A DNA stretch of 64,000 bases from Asaia lannensis NBRC 102526 (GCF_024054035.1 NZ_JAMXQU010000003.1:186001-250000); one strand, 5' to 3'; positions 36,120 to 46,040 are shown, numbered from the stretch's first letter. Numbers and translations: made by a program. The notes: generated by a model not told the origin, from the letters alone.

Positions 36120-36282
36120 GAGATATCTCCATTCATTCGATTACGGTCGAACAAACGATACAACATAAAGTTGCCTGCCCTCTTCACAGGCGGCTCTTGT
36201 ATGGGGCTTCGACACAGTTCCCACAAAAGGGCCGCCGCCCTCTGGAAAGCCATCCGAGAAAATAACGGAGCCATTCCTGTAG

Positions 36283-36315
36283 CCGAGGGCAGAAGCGTGA
36301 CACGCTTGCCCTCGG
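36283..36315. terminator. Hairpin after mfd
   Basis: CCGAGGGCAGAAGCG...GCTTGCCCTCGG, a stem of about 8-12 bp with one bulge, some 20 bases beyond the mfd stop on the minus strand. Confidence 0.55.
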
Positions 36316-36332
36316 TATGGGACGCGAGACGC

Positions 36333-39300
36333 CTAGCTATCGGCCTTTTCGGCCAGCTTCTTCAGCGCCCCCATGACCTTGCGCGCCATGGTGATTCTCT
36401 GGGCATTGGTCATCTCGCGCACCACGGCAAGTTTCTGATCGGGACGCAGTTTCACACCCTGATCCTTATGGCGCTCCACCCATTTCAGCAGACCCATCGG
36501 GTTACGGAACTTGCGGCTGCGGAACTGGATGACCATGCCTTTCGGTCCGGCTTCCAGCCTGTCGACACCTGCCGCAGTACACAGACGCTTGATAACCACC
36601 ACATCGAGCAGGTTCTCGACTTCCTGAGGCAACGAGCCGAAGCGATCGACCAGCTCGGCACGCATGGCTTCAAGCTCGGCCTCGCCCTCAAGCCCTGCAA
36701 TGCGCCGGTACAGACCCAGACGCACAGGCAGATCGCGCACATAGGTTTCCGGAATGAGCACCGGCAAGCCCAGAATAATGTTAGGCGTCCAGTCCTTGTC
36801 CTCTGCGCGCTTCTGGTCTTTCTGCAGACGCATGGTGGTCACGGCATCTTCGAGCATCTGCTGATAGAGCTCGATACCGACTTCCTTGATATGGCCAGAT
36901 TGCTCATCACCCAGAAGATTGCCTGCACCACGCAGATCGAGATCGTGCGAGGCCAGCGTGAAGCCAGCGCCCAGCGTATCGAGCGTCTGCATGATTTCCA
37001 GACGCTTTTCCGATGCCGGGGACAGCCTGTGGCTCTGCGGCCAGGTCAGATAGGCATAGCCGCGCTGTTTGCCGCGACCGACGCGCCCACGCAGCTGGTA
37101 GAGCTGGCCCAGACCGAACATGTCGGCACGATGAATGATAAGCGTATTCACCGCAGGCATATCGAGCCCGCTTTCCACGATATTGGTGGACAGCAGAATA
37201 TCGTAACGGCCGTCGGAAAACTCCGTCATGACGCGTTCGAGTTCCGCCGGCGTCAGGCGGCCATGGGCCTGAACGGTCTTGGCATCGGGCACGATTTCCC
37301 GCAGGCGATCGGCCATGCGGTCCATATCCTCGATACGGGGGACAACGCAGAATATCTGGCCGCCACGAAAACGCTCGCGCTGAATGGCCTCGCGTATCAT
37401 GACGCTGTCGAAGGGCGTGATGAATGTCCGCACCGCCAGCCTGTCCGTCGGCGGCGTAGCGATCAGGCTCATTTCACGCACGCCGGTCAGGGAAAGCTGC
37501 AATGTGCGCGGCAGAGGCGTGGCTGAAAGCGTGAGCACATGCACGTCTTCCCGCATGGTCTTGAGACGCTCTTTATGCGCCACGCCGAAATGCTGCTCCT
37601 CATCGATGATCAACAGGCCAAGATTGGCAAAATTCACCGATTTGGCGATCAGGGCATGAGTGCCGACCACAATATCGATCTGTCCTTCCTCCAGAGCACG
37701 CCGTGTCTCCGCGGCCTCTTTGGCGGTAACAAGGCGCGAAAGCTGTGCGATGCGCACAGGAAAGCCCTCGAAACGGGTGGAGAAGCTACGGAAATGCTGA
37801 CGCGCCAGAAGCGTGGTAGGCACAACGACAGCCACCTGCACGCCTGACAGCGCCGCCACAAATGCTGCACGCAATGCCACTTCGGTCTTGCCGAAACCCA
37901 CGTCGCCACAGACGAGACGATCCATGGGGCGGCCAGACGTTAGGTCCTCCAGCACATCGGCAATGGCGCGGGACTGGTCTTCTGTCTCGACAAAGGGAAA
38001 ACGGGCGCAGAACTCATCCCACATGCCTTCGGCGGGAATAAGAGAAGGTGCTTCCTTCATGGCGCGACCGGCGGCGGTGCGTATCAGCTCGCCGGCCATG
38101 TCGCGTATGCGCTCCTTCATCTTGGCCTTGCGGGCCTGCCAGGCCTGACCGCCCAGCTTATCCAGCGCCACACCGCCCTGCTCCGAGCCGAAGCGGCTCA
38201 GCAGCTCGATGTTCTCGACAGGCAGAAAAAGCTTCTGCGCGCCGTCATAGAGCAGGCGCAGACAGTCATGAGGGGCAACGCCATCGCTGACAGTTTCCAG
38301 CCCTTCATAGCGCCCGATACCGTAATCGGCATGGACCACCAGATCGCCTTCGGCAATTTCGGAGGCCTCGGTGATAAACTGCTCGGCACGACGCTTGCGA
38401 CGCGGCGGCCGTGCGATGCGCTCGCCGAGCAGATCCTGCTCCGAAACGAACGCCATGCGATCGGCCACGAAGCCACGCTCGAGCCCCAGCACGACGAGGC
38501 CGATCGTTCCCGGCGCAATACCGGCAGCCGATGCCCAGCTATCATGGGATTCAGTGGTGAATTTATGCTCTTTGAGCAGAGACGCGATCCGCTCACGCGA
38601 GCCTTTGGTCCAGGCGGTGACGTAACAGCGCCGACCGGCCTTCTCCCATGCTTCAAGCTGGGTGCGCAGGGCGTCGAAAGCGCCTTCGCGGGTGCCATCC
38701 TTGCCGCGGACAAAGATCGGTCCCGGCCGACCGCCGGCGTCCATTCCCTGTACCGTATCGGGTTTGGCAAAGGGGTTCAGCGCAATGCTCGGGACCCGGG
38801 CCAGCATGGCATCCCAGCCGGTCCGGTTGAGATAGAGCAGATGCGAAGGCAGGGCGCGATAAATGGCCTCGCCTTCACGCGCAGGGGCCTTTCTCGCTTC
38901 GAAATGATCGGCAATCATTTCCAGACGCGCCGACAGAATATCGGGTACCTGATGATCCATGCTGATCGATGCATCGGGCAGATAATCGACCAGCGTGTCC
39001 ATATGCTCGTGGAAAAGCGGGATATAATGCTCGAGCCCGGGGAAACGCCGGCCCTCCGAAACATTCTCGTAAAGCACGTCGGAAGCCGATGACGGACCGA
39101 ACAGATCGCGCCAGGCTGAGCGGAAACGGCTTATGGCATCGGGGCTCAGGGCATATTCGGAGACGGGGCGCAGATTGAACGCATCGAGCGAGTCGGTCGA
39201 ACGCTGGTTTGCGACATCGAAGCGCCGGATGTTGTCCACTTCGTCGCCGAACAGATCGAGACGTATCGGCTCGCTTTCCCCTGCCGGGAAAAGATCGAAA

Positions 39301-39788
39301 ATACCGCCACGCGTCGCGAATTCGCCGGCCTCCATGACCGTATCGGTACGGGTGTAACCGCTCGCAACCAGCAGATCGATCAGCATGGCCTGATCGAGAG
39401 CCTCGCCCTTGCGCACCGAAATAGCCTGGTTGCGAAACGCGTCGCGCGGAGGCACGCGCTGAACCAGAGCATGGACGGTCGTCAGAACGATACGACGCGT
39501 CTTGCCTGCCGGTTCGAGCAGACGGGTCAGCGTCGCGGCGCGCTCTGCGGTGATTGCGGGATTGGGGGAAACACGGTCATAGGGAAGGCAGTCCCAGGCG
39601 GGAAAGCGCATGACCGTTACATCGGGCTCGACATAGGCCAGCATGTCGGCCAGTGCTGCCACGGCAGCGTCGTCACGTGCGACATGGATCAGCGGGCCGT
39701 CATGTTCGCCCAGACGACGACGCAGAAGGAACGCAGTATAGGCTTCCGGCACGCCCCAGAGGGTCGGTCGGTCGGGAGTATCGGTCAT
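36333..39788 (-). CDS. mfd: Transcription-repair coupling factor
   Basis: 1151-residue SF2 translocase that removes RNA polymerase stalled at DNA lesions and recruits UvrA. In order: UvrB-like N-terminal domains, the RNA polymerase interaction domain (ITEASEIAEGDLVVHADYGIGRYEGLETV, Tudor-like), the translocase domains with Walker A LVCGDVGFGKTEVALRAAF and DEEQHFG box, TATPLPRTLQLSLTGVREMSLI, GRVGRGKQRGYAYL, and a C-terminal TRCF domain (VRDLPVRLGLYRRIAG). ATG at 39788 is taken; a TTG four codons upstream is equally open. Divergent from recG. Confidence 0.96.
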   Translation of the reverse strand: MTDTPDRPTLWGVPEAYTAFLLRRRLGEHDGPLIHVARDDAAVAALADMLAYVEPDVTVMRFPAWDCLPYDRVSPNPAITAERAATLTRLLEPAGKTRRIVLTTVHALVQRVPPRDAFRNQAISVRKGEALDQAMLIDLLVASGYTRTDTVMEAGEFATRGGIFDLFPAGESEPIRLDLFGDEVDNIRRFDVANQRSTDSLDAFNLRPVSEYALSPDAISRFRSAWRDLFGPSSASDVLYENVSEGRRFPGLEHYIPLFHEHMDTLVDYLPDASISMDHQVPDILSARLEMIADHFEARKAPAREGEAIYRALPSHLLYLNRTGWDAMLARVPSIALNPFAKPDTVQGMDAGGRPGPIFVRGKDGTREGAFDALRTQLEAWEKAGRRCYVTAWTKGSRERIASLLKEHKFTTESHDSWASAAGIAPGTIGLVVLGLERGFVADRMAFVSEQDLLGERIARPPRRKRRAEQFITEASEIAEGDLVVHADYGIGRYEGLETVSDGVAPHDCLRLLYDGAQKLFLPVENIELLSRFGSEQGGVALDKLGGQAWQARKAKMKERIRDMAGELIRTAAGRAMKEAPSLIPAEGMWDEFCARFPFVETEDQSRAIADVLEDLTSGRPMDRLVCGDVGFGKTEVALRAAFVAALSGVQVAVVVPTTLLARQHFRSFSTRFEGFPVRIAQLSRLVTAKEAAETRRALEEGQIDIVVGTHALIAKSVNFANLGLLIIDEEQHFGVAHKERLKTMREDVHVLTLSATPLPRTLQLSLTGVREMSLIATPPTDRLAVRTFITPFDSVMIREAIQRERFRGGQIFCVVPRIEDMDRMADRLREIVPDAKTVQAHGRLTPAELERVMTEFSDGRYDILLSTNIVESGLDMPAVNTLIIHRADMFGLGQLYQLRGRVGRGKQRGYAYLTWPQSHRLSPASEKRLEIMQTLDTLGAGFTLASHDLDLRGAGNLLGDEQSGHIKEVGIELYQQMLEDAVTTMRLQKDQKRAEDKDWTPNIILGLPVLIPETYVRDLPVRLGLYRRIAGLEGEAELEAMRAELVDRFGSLPQEVENLLDVVVIKRLCTAAGVDRLEAGPKGMVIQFRSRKFRNPMGLLKWVERHKDQGVKLRPDQKLAVVREMTNAQRITMARKVMGALKKLAEKADS

Positions 39789-40031
39789 ACAGAAATCCAA
39801 AGCACGCGCGCCACTATGCAGGCTTGCTGCCAGGCGATGGTTTCGTTTTGTTCCATGACGGTTCTATCCTATAGCCTGTGAAACTCCCTCTGTCAGCCCA
39901 TGTTGCCGATGCGTCTCCCCTCGTGTGTGACCGACTCTGCACCAGCCTCCCTACCCCGTGTTATTGGCCCGTATTCATAAGCCGTGTTTTCGGCCCCGAT
40001 TATCGGTTCACCTGTTATCCGTTCCTACGCC

Positions 40032-42161
40032 ATGAAGGTCATGTCCCCAGAGTCCATGTCCACACAGTCCACGCCCTCAGAATCGACGCAGATCACCCCG
40101 CTTCTTGCGCCTCTCTCGACCCTTTCGGGCATCGGCCCGCGCTATGCCGATCTGCTGCGTCGTGTCGCTTGCGGAAACAGGGTCATGGACCTTCTGTTCA
40201 CCCTGCCGAGCGGCTATGTCGACCGACGGACGATCATGACCTTGCGCGACGCACGCGAGCAGCTGATGCCGGGTGCCACGCTTACAACGAAGCTGCGGGT
40301 TCTCGACATTGCCCAGCCCTCCCGCCCGCGCCAGCCGTTCCGTATTCGCGCGACCGACGATACGGATGAGGTTGAAATCCTGTTTTTCCATCAGACTTTC
40401 ATACGCTCCGTCGCACCGGGCGATGAGCTGGCCGTGTCGGGCAAGCTGGAACGCTACGGGCTTTCCCTGACCATGCCGCACCCCGACTACATGGTGAACT
40501 GGCTCAGACGCGACACCATTCCAGCCATCGATCCGGTCTGGCCGCTGACTGCGGGTCTTTTCCCGTCGATCATGCGTCGCGCCATGCACAAAGCGCTCGA
40601 CCTCCTGCCCCCCATGCAGGAGTGGATTTCAGCCGAATATCTGTCACGTCATGACTGGCCCGATTTCAGCAGCGCGCTGCAGACGCTTCATCGCCCCAAC
40701 CCCGAATCCTCGCCCGACTGGTCGAAGCAGATGCTCATGGCGCGGGAGCGTCTCGCTTTCGACGAGTGCTTTGCCGATCAGCTTTCCCTGGTTCTGGCCA
40801 GGCAGGAAGCGCACTCACGACCCGGGCGAACACTGGTAGGAGACGGAGCGCTTCGCGCCAAAGCCCTGGAACGGTTCGGTCACCATCTGACAGGTGCGCA
40901 GACGCGTGCGCTTGCCGAGATCGACGCCGACCTCGCTGCCCCCGTTCCCATGCTGCGCCTGCTTCAGGGCGATGTCGGTGCGGGGAAAACCATGGTGGCC
41001 CTGCTGGCGATGCTGCGCGCGGTAGAGGCCGGTGCACAGGCGGCTCTCATGGCCCCAACCGAAATTCTGGCCAGTCAGCATTACGACACGCTCTCCAGAC
41101 TCTCAGGTGTTCCCTGTGTCTATCTTTCAGGCAGCGTGAAAGGCAAAGGCCGCCGCCTCGCTCTTGAAGCGATTGCCTCCGGTGAGGCGAGTCTGGTGAT
41201 CGGCACCCATGCGCTCTTTCAGGAAGCTGTCGCATTCCGCGACCTCGCTCTGGCCGTCATCGATGAGCAGCACCGTTTCGGCGTTCAGCAGCGTGCGCTC
41301 CTCGGCGGAAAAGGTGAGCACACAGATATTCTGGTCATGACCGCCACACCCATTCCGCGCACGCTGCTGCTGACGCAATGGGGCGATCTGAGCGTCAGCC
41401 GTCTCGACGAAAAGCCACCTGGGCGCAAACCCATACGGACATCGCTGCATCCCCTCTCCATGCTGGATGAGGTCATCGATGGCATAAGCCGTATCCTGCA
41501 TCAGGGCGCCCAGATCTTCTGGGTCTGCCCTCTTGTCGAGGAGAGCGAGGTGCTCGACGTCGCGGCAGCCGAGGCCCGATGGGCCGATCTGTCGCAGCGT
41601 CTTACCTTTCCCATAGGTCTTGCGCATGGAAGGCAGGAGATTGCCCAGCGTCAGGCCGAACTGGAGCGTTTCAGGCTTGGTGAAACGCGCCTGCTCGTTG
41701 CCACGACGGTTATCGAAGTGGGTGTCGATATCCCGAACGCCTCTGTCATGGTCATCGAACATGCCGAACGTTTTGGACTCGCTCAGTTGCACCAGTTGCG
41801 CGGGCGCGTCGGGCGCGGTGCGGCGGCTTCCTACTGTCTGCTTCTCTACGACGACGCCACCGGAGCGACAGGCAAGGAGCGTCTCGCCCTTCTCAGAGAG
41901 ACGGAAGACGGATTCGTGATCGCAGACCGGGATTTTCGACTGCGTGGAGGCGGAGACATGACCGGGAACCGGCAGTCAGGAATGCCTCTCTTCCGCCTGG
42001 GAGAAGGTGTCGATGCAGAACGTTTCCTGCATGAGGCCCACAGCGAAACGCTGAGACTGACGCGAGACCGACCCGATACTGTCGAACATCAGCCGCAACT
42101 GCGCCGCCTTTTGCAGATATTCGACCGTAACGATACGCAACGAATAAACCGCGCAGGGTAG
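40032..42161 (+). CDS. recG: ATP-dependent DNA helicase RecG
   Basis: Branch-migrating helicase that remodels stalled forks and Holliday junctions. 709 residues: N-terminal wedge domain (LSTLSGIGPRYADLL at the start, OB-fold), helicase core with Walker A LQGDVGAGKTMVALLAML, VIDEQHRFGVQQR (DExH-like), MTATPIPRTLLLTQWGDL, and IEVGVDIPNASVMVIEHAERFGLAQLHQLRGRVGRG; a C-terminal TRG motif region follows. The start is one of ATG 40032 and 40041; neither has a strong ribosome site. Divergent from mfd across about 240 bases, an order seen in many Alphaproteobacteria. Confidence 0.96.
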   Translation: MKVMSPESMSTQSTPSESTQITPLLAPLSTLSGIGPRYADLLRRVACGNRVMDLLFTLPSGYVDRRTIMTLRDAREQLMPGATLTTKLRVLDIAQPSRPRQPFRIRATDDTDEVEILFFHQTFIRSVAPGDELAVSGKLERYGLSLTMPHPDYMVNWLRRDTIPAIDPVWPLTAGLFPSIMRRAMHKALDLLPPMQEWISAEYLSRHDWPDFSSALQTLHRPNPESSPDWSKQMLMARERLAFDECFADQLSLVLARQEAHSRPGRTLVGDGALRAKALERFGHHLTGAQTRALAEIDADLAAPVPMLRLLQGDVGAGKTMVALLAMLRAVEAGAQAALMAPTEILASQHYDTLSRLSGVPCVYLSGSVKGKGRRLALEAIASGEASLVIGTHALFQEAVAFRDLALAVIDEQHRFGVQQRALLGGKGEHTDILVMTATPIPRTLLLTQWGDLSVSRLDEKPPGRKPIRTSLHPLSMLDEVIDGISRILHQGAQIFWVCPLVEESEVLDVAAAEARWADLSQRLTFPIGLAHGRQEIAQRQAELERFRLGETRLLVATTVIEVGVDIPNASVMVIEHAERFGLAQLHQLRGRVGRGAAASYCLLLYDDATGATGKERLALLRETEDGFVIADRDFRLRGGGDMTGNRQSGMPLFRLGEGVDAERFLHEAHSETLRLTRDRPDTVEHQPQLRRLLQIFDRNDTQRINRAG

Positions 42162-42303
42162 TTAGATGCACGTTGACGACGTCAATTACTTATTTGATCC
42201 TTTGAAATAATGCGACAAAACGCGTGACGATTACTTTTTCAAGCGCTTGCCTGTCGCTGATTTGTTATTCATAACCACAAACCTACCGTCACAGAGAGGC
42301 GTC

Positions 42304-43905
42304 ATGTCCTGGATCAACAAGCTGCAGCCGCATAACGCGATACTTGAGATTGCGCGCCGCCTGCTGAGTGCCTCTTCGATCTGCATCTGCGGCTTCGACA
42401 GTGCTGACGAGCTCGTTGAAATCGCAAGCGACGGAACAATCACCTCCGAAGTCACCGTCGAGTGCGTCAGGGCGGTCTGCAATCACGGTGACGAGCTTTT
42501 CCTGAAACGGACATCCGAATACTATCAGCTCGGCATTGCGCTGGACCAGGATCTGACCCTTCTCGCCCATGTGCCGCTCTCGATCTCCGAGCAGGAACTG
42601 CACGAGCTGGCTCCCTATCTCGCCGTCTGCGCCAGAACCATTCTCGTCAATCAGACATTGCAGACGCGTCGCCCGGATCTGCCGGATCGTGGCCTCTGCG
42701 CAGCCCAGATCTCGAATCTGATCGAAGCCACATCGGACGAAGCGCGCAAAGCCAGCTTCTCCGTGATCGCGATCGATCTCGACCATCTGAATGCGCTAAA
42801 CCTCCGCCACGGCTGGGAGACCTCGAATGAGGTGATCGACAGCGCCATCGCGCGAATCAAGGCCGTTCTGCCTGGCCAGTCTTTTCTGGGCTATGCGGGC
42901 GGCGGCAATATTCTGGTCGTATCCCCGCCCGGCCTGTCGCTCGTCACGTCACGCACTCTGGTTTCAAGCATCCGCCAGGCCCTCTCGCCCGCCTTCCTTA
43001 TTGGCAATACCGAGATCCAGGCTTCCTTTTCCGTAGGCTGGGCCCTTTATCCCGAGGACGGCAACACAGCGCCCTCGCTCTTTCAGGCCGTTGACGCAGC
43101 GATCGCTGAAGTGCGCAAACATGGCGGCGCCCACGAACGCCGTGCGAATTCCATCAGCACGGCTGCCCTGATTGGCACATCGAGCCTGGAACGCGATCTG
43201 GTTTTTGCCGTGGAGCGCGGCGAGCTGGCGCTGAACTGGATGCCCATCATCGCACCGGGCAGTCAGACTGTCGTCGCGCTGGAAGCACTCCTGCGCTGGG
43301 AGCGCCCCGGTGCGGGGCAGGTTCCACCCGATGTTTTCATCCAGTGTGCCGAGAATGGCGGGATGATCGAAAAGCTCGATCAATGGAGCCTGATCCATGC
43401 CTGCAAGGCTGCGGCCCAGTGGAGCCACCCGCTTCGTGTCTGTGTCAATATTTCCCCAACCTGGCTCGCCAAACGCCTGCTCTCGGGCATGGTCGAGTCG
43501 GTGCTGGAAGAAACGGGACTCGCTCCGGAAAGGCTGCAAATCGAGCTTTCCGAGAAGCGCTCTTTCGGTCCGCGGGATATCGCCTATCAGGAACTGTCGC
43601 GACTGAGGGCTCTGGGGGTCCATGTGGCTCTCGACGATTTCGGCGCCGGCTATTCCTCGCTCGAACGTCTGGCCAATTTCCCGGTCGATCAGATCAAGTT
43701 CGACCGCTCGTTCATGCAAAGGCTCAGCGATGACCGACGTGTGAATGAGGTCATGGGCCAGACAATCCAGATGGCGCGTCGTCTCGGCATTTCCTGCTGT
43801 GCCAAAGGCGTCGAGACGGAGCGCCAGATGGCATTCCTCGACTCCTACGGGTGCGAGGAAGTGCAGGGCTATCTTCTCGGCATCCCGACGCCTGACTACC
43901 TGTAA
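42304..43905 (+). CDS. Degenerate GGDEF plus EAL domain protein
   Basis: 533 residues; ATG at 42304 behind AGAGAGGCGTC. Residues about 1-150 are an undefined sensor-like region, about 155-290 a GGDEF-type domain in which the GGDEF signature reads GGGNI (199-203), so cyclase activity is unlikely. The C-terminal EAL domain keeps EALLRW (Glu327), NIS, ELSE, DDFGAGYSSLE and K of IKFD, but the expected AEGVET reads AKGVET, replacing a metal/catalytic Glu with Lys501. It ends with QGYLLGIP. Probably a c-di-GMP binding or regulatory protein rather than an enzyme, inferred. Confidence 0.85.
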   Translation: MSWINKLQPHNAILEIARRLLSASSICICGFDSADELVEIASDGTITSEVTVECVRAVCNHGDELFLKRTSEYYQLGIALDQDLTLLAHVPLSISEQELHELAPYLAVCARTILVNQTLQTRRPDLPDRGLCAAQISNLIEATSDEARKASFSVIAIDLDHLNALNLRHGWETSNEVIDSAIARIKAVLPGQSFLGYAGGGNILVVSPPGLSLVTSRTLVSSIRQALSPAFLIGNTEIQASFSVGWALYPEDGNTAPSLFQAVDAAIAEVRKHGGAHERRANSISTAALIGTSSLERDLVFAVERGELALNWMPIIAPGSQTVVALEALLRWERPGAGQVPPDVFIQCAENGGMIEKLDQWSLIHACKAAAQWSHPLRVCVNISPTWLAKRLLSGMVESVLEETGLAPERLQIELSEKRSFGPRDIAYQELSRLRALGVHVALDDFGAGYSSLERLANFPVDQIKFDRSFMQRLSDDRRVNEVMGQTIQMARRLGISCCAKGVETERQMAFLDSYGCEEVQGYLLGIPTPDYL

Positions 43906-43930
43906 GCGGGAAACACCTGCTTCCGCGCAT

Positions 43931-43975
43931 ATAAAAAAACCCGTGTCGATCCTGCGATCGGCACGGGTTTTTCAT
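43931..43975. terminator. Bidirectional intrinsic terminator
   Basis: AAAAAAACCCGTGTCGATC...GATCGGCACGGGTTTTT: a long stem flanked by A and T tracts, between the convergent EAL and LpxR-like genes. It can end transcription from both sides. Confidence 0.88.
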
Positions 43976-44015
43976 GGAAGAGGCGTCGCTCAGACGACGC
44001 TCTTTCCACAAGCGA

Positions 44016-45053
44016 TCAGAATTTGACCGAAAGCTTGAGCGATCCGTAGTTGAACAGCCCGGCCTTGGCCGTCTTGAACTGGGCGGTCTGCCAGTTCTGG
44101 CTGTAAGACAGACGTACGCCATGCCACATGACGGCCACACCGGCATGGATCATGCCGACATCCCAGGTCTTGCTGACATGCGGTGAGTTGTCGCGCAGCG
44201 TATTGCCCTGAAGGGTCGAGTCGTACGCTACGGCCTGCCCTTCAACGCCCCCATAAAGATACCAGGCAACAGGGCGGGTTGCGACGAAGGCGTCGGTGCC
44301 ATCGAGGCCCGGCCCGATGGTCGCATTGCCGAAATCGCTATCCAGCCCCTGACCGATACGGAAGGTGCCTGCGGCATCGGCATAGGTACGATAGTCACCC
44401 GCTGCACCGGAGATAGCAGGCAGCACGTCGGCGCTGATGCCATAGAGATTGACGACCGGCAGACGCCAGATGCGCCCGGCCTGGATCTGGAAGATCGGCT
44501 GGTTCTGAAGCTGCGTGTGCCAACCGCGATTCTTGGTATCGCCGATAGCCCCGTGGAATCCGTTCTGAAGCTGACGACCCAGACCGGCAGGGCCCATCAC
44601 GCCAAACTGAATGCCGGCAACGCTGCGCGACAGATCCGTATCGTTGATGAAATTGACCGTACCGAGCAGGAGGCTCGAGTAAGGGCGATCGCCAGAGAGA
44701 GGCTGATCGACCTGCGTATCGCGAGGGGTGTAGATAAGCTGCTGCACGCCAAGGCTGACGCGTTGCATACCGTTACCCAACAGAAAACGGTTCACATCGG
44801 CGAACGGCTTGGGCAGATTATCCGTGCCCGAGGTCCAGTTGAAACGAAGCCCGGACGTATAATACTGGTCCGAAGTGCCCTTGAGCGTCGAAACTGCGTC
44901 GTTCTCGCCCTGCAGGGTCCAGGTTCCATAAGGATCCTGCTTCGGTGTAGCGTGCGCCGTGGCACCCATCAGCGCGAGACCGAGAACCGAGAGCGACCCG
45001 GCTCTGACCTGTCTGGCGCCCGGCCAGCGCGACTTTGAACAGCGCAAATCCAT
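44016..45053 (-). CDS. DUF2219/LpxR-like outer membrane protein (putative lipid A deacylase)
   Basis: 345 residues; ATG at 45053 behind GGAAGGGG. A signal peptide ends near AHA-TPKQD (GSLSVLGLALMGATAHA). The mature part fits LpxR/DUF2219: TLQGENDAVSTLKGTSDQYYTSGLRFNWTSG, RPYSSLLLGTVNF, HTQLQNQPIFQIQAGRIWR, and the final Phe typical of beta-barrel outer membrane proteins (KLSVKF). LpxR removes the 3'-acyloxyacyl chain of lipid A in Salmonella; catalytic residues were not confirmed here. Activity and target are inferred. Confidence 0.82.
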   Translation of the reverse strand: MDLRCSKSRWPGARQVRAGSLSVLGLALMGATAHATPKQDPYGTWTLQGENDAVSTLKGTSDQYYTSGLRFNWTSGTDNLPKPFADVNRFLLGNGMQRVSLGVQQLIYTPRDTQVDQPLSGDRPYSSLLLGTVNFINDTDLSRSVAGIQFGVMGPAGLGRQLQNGFHGAIGDTKNRGWHTQLQNQPIFQIQAGRIWRLPVVNLYGISADVLPAISGAAGDYRTYADAAGTFRIGQGLDSDFGNATIGPGLDGTDAFVATRPVAWYLYGGVEGQAVAYDSTLQGNTLRDNSPHVSKTWDVGMIHAGVAVMWHGVRLSYSQNWQTAQFKTAKAGLFNYGSLKLSVKF

Positions 45054-45313
45054 CCCCTTCCGAAATAACAGGCGGCCACCATAGCCGATTTCACGTGACT
45101 GGAAACAGTTGCTAACAGAAGCACCAAGACTATCGCCCCATAAAAAAGCGAAATAAAGAAGATCGTGGTAATCGGGCCACGTTTTCCAGTGGCACAACCC
45201 GAAAAAAGCGTGTTAGGGTCCTGATGAAACCCCTTGTGGACATCGCCCGTTCCGTTCCAGCCGGCAGGCCCGTGCACACCGTTTCGACTTACTCCACTGG
45301 TGATTCTCCCTTG

Positions 45314-46024
45314 ATGAATCACCGCACAGATCTCGGGATTAGACCGTTGAGAAGCAACCGTACCGACCGCAGCCCACGTTCCCCGCGCCGCGGCGGATTC
45401 GACGACGATTTTATGGCACCCTCCTCCTTCGGCGACCGTGGTGGGATGCAAAGCCGTCGTCCCCCTTCGGGCGGCCCACAGGTTCTGGCGTCAGGCCCGG
45501 AAGTGGGCGCCAGCGTTAAATGGTTCAACAGCGAGAAGGGCTTCGGCTTCGTCGAGCTTGCTGATGGATCAGGCGACGTCTTCCTCCATGCAAACGCCCT
45601 TTCCACGGCTGGTCATACCAGCGTGAACCCCGGCACGACGCTGAACGTCCGCATCGGCCAGGGCCCCAAGGGTCGCCAGGTCGCTGAAGTGCTTAACGTC
45701 GACACCAGCACGGCTGAAGCACCGCGTCCGCGCGCTGCCTTCAACCCCGCTGGCCCGCGTCCGGCTTTCGGTGGCGGCGGTCGTCCGGCTCGTCCGGCAC
45801 CCGACCTGTCGCACGCCCAAGACCTGCGCGGTATCGTCAAGTGGTACAATGCCACGAAGGGCTTTGGCTTCATCACGCCGGAAAACGGTGGCAAGGATAT
45901 CTTCATCCATGCTTCCGCTCTCGAGCGCTCGGGCCTTTCCGGCCTGAACGAGGGCCAGGCCGTCGATGTCAAGGTGGTTCAGGGCCAGAAGGGTCCGGAA
46001 GCTGCTGACATCAGCATCGCCTGA
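45314..46024 (+). CDS. Protein with two cold-shock domains
   Basis: 236 residues (266 if the ATG at 45224 is used; it follows AGGGTCCTG, the one at 45314 follows GGTGATTCTCCCTTG). Two CSD OB-folds: SVKWFNSEKGFGFVELADGSGDVFLHANAL and GIVKWYNATKGFGFITPENGGKDIFIHASAL, each with RNP1-like KGFGF and RNP2-like VFLH/IFIH. An Arg-rich, disordered N-terminal arm and a Pro/Arg/Gly linker join them. Binds single-stranded RNA or DNA as an RNA chaperone. Double-CSD proteins of this type recur in Alphaproteobacteria. A strong terminator follows. Confidence 0.88.
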   Translation: MNHRTDLGIRPLRSNRTDRSPRSPRRGGFDDDFMAPSSFGDRGGMQSRRPPSGGPQVLASGPEVGASVKWFNSEKGFGFVELADGSGDVFLHANALSTAGHTSVNPGTTLNVRIGQGPKGRQVAEVLNVDTSTAEAPRPRAAFNPAGPRPAFGGGGRPARPAPDLSHAQDLRGIVKWYNATKGFGFITPENGGKDIFIHASALERSGLSGLNEGQAVDVKVVQGQKGPEAADISIA

Positions 46025-46040
46025 TCGCTCTCCCGATCAG

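Noticed and set aside
36080-37526. Long plus-strand frame antisense to mfd
   Set aside because: Runs against the TRCF domain of mfd and has no recognisable motif.
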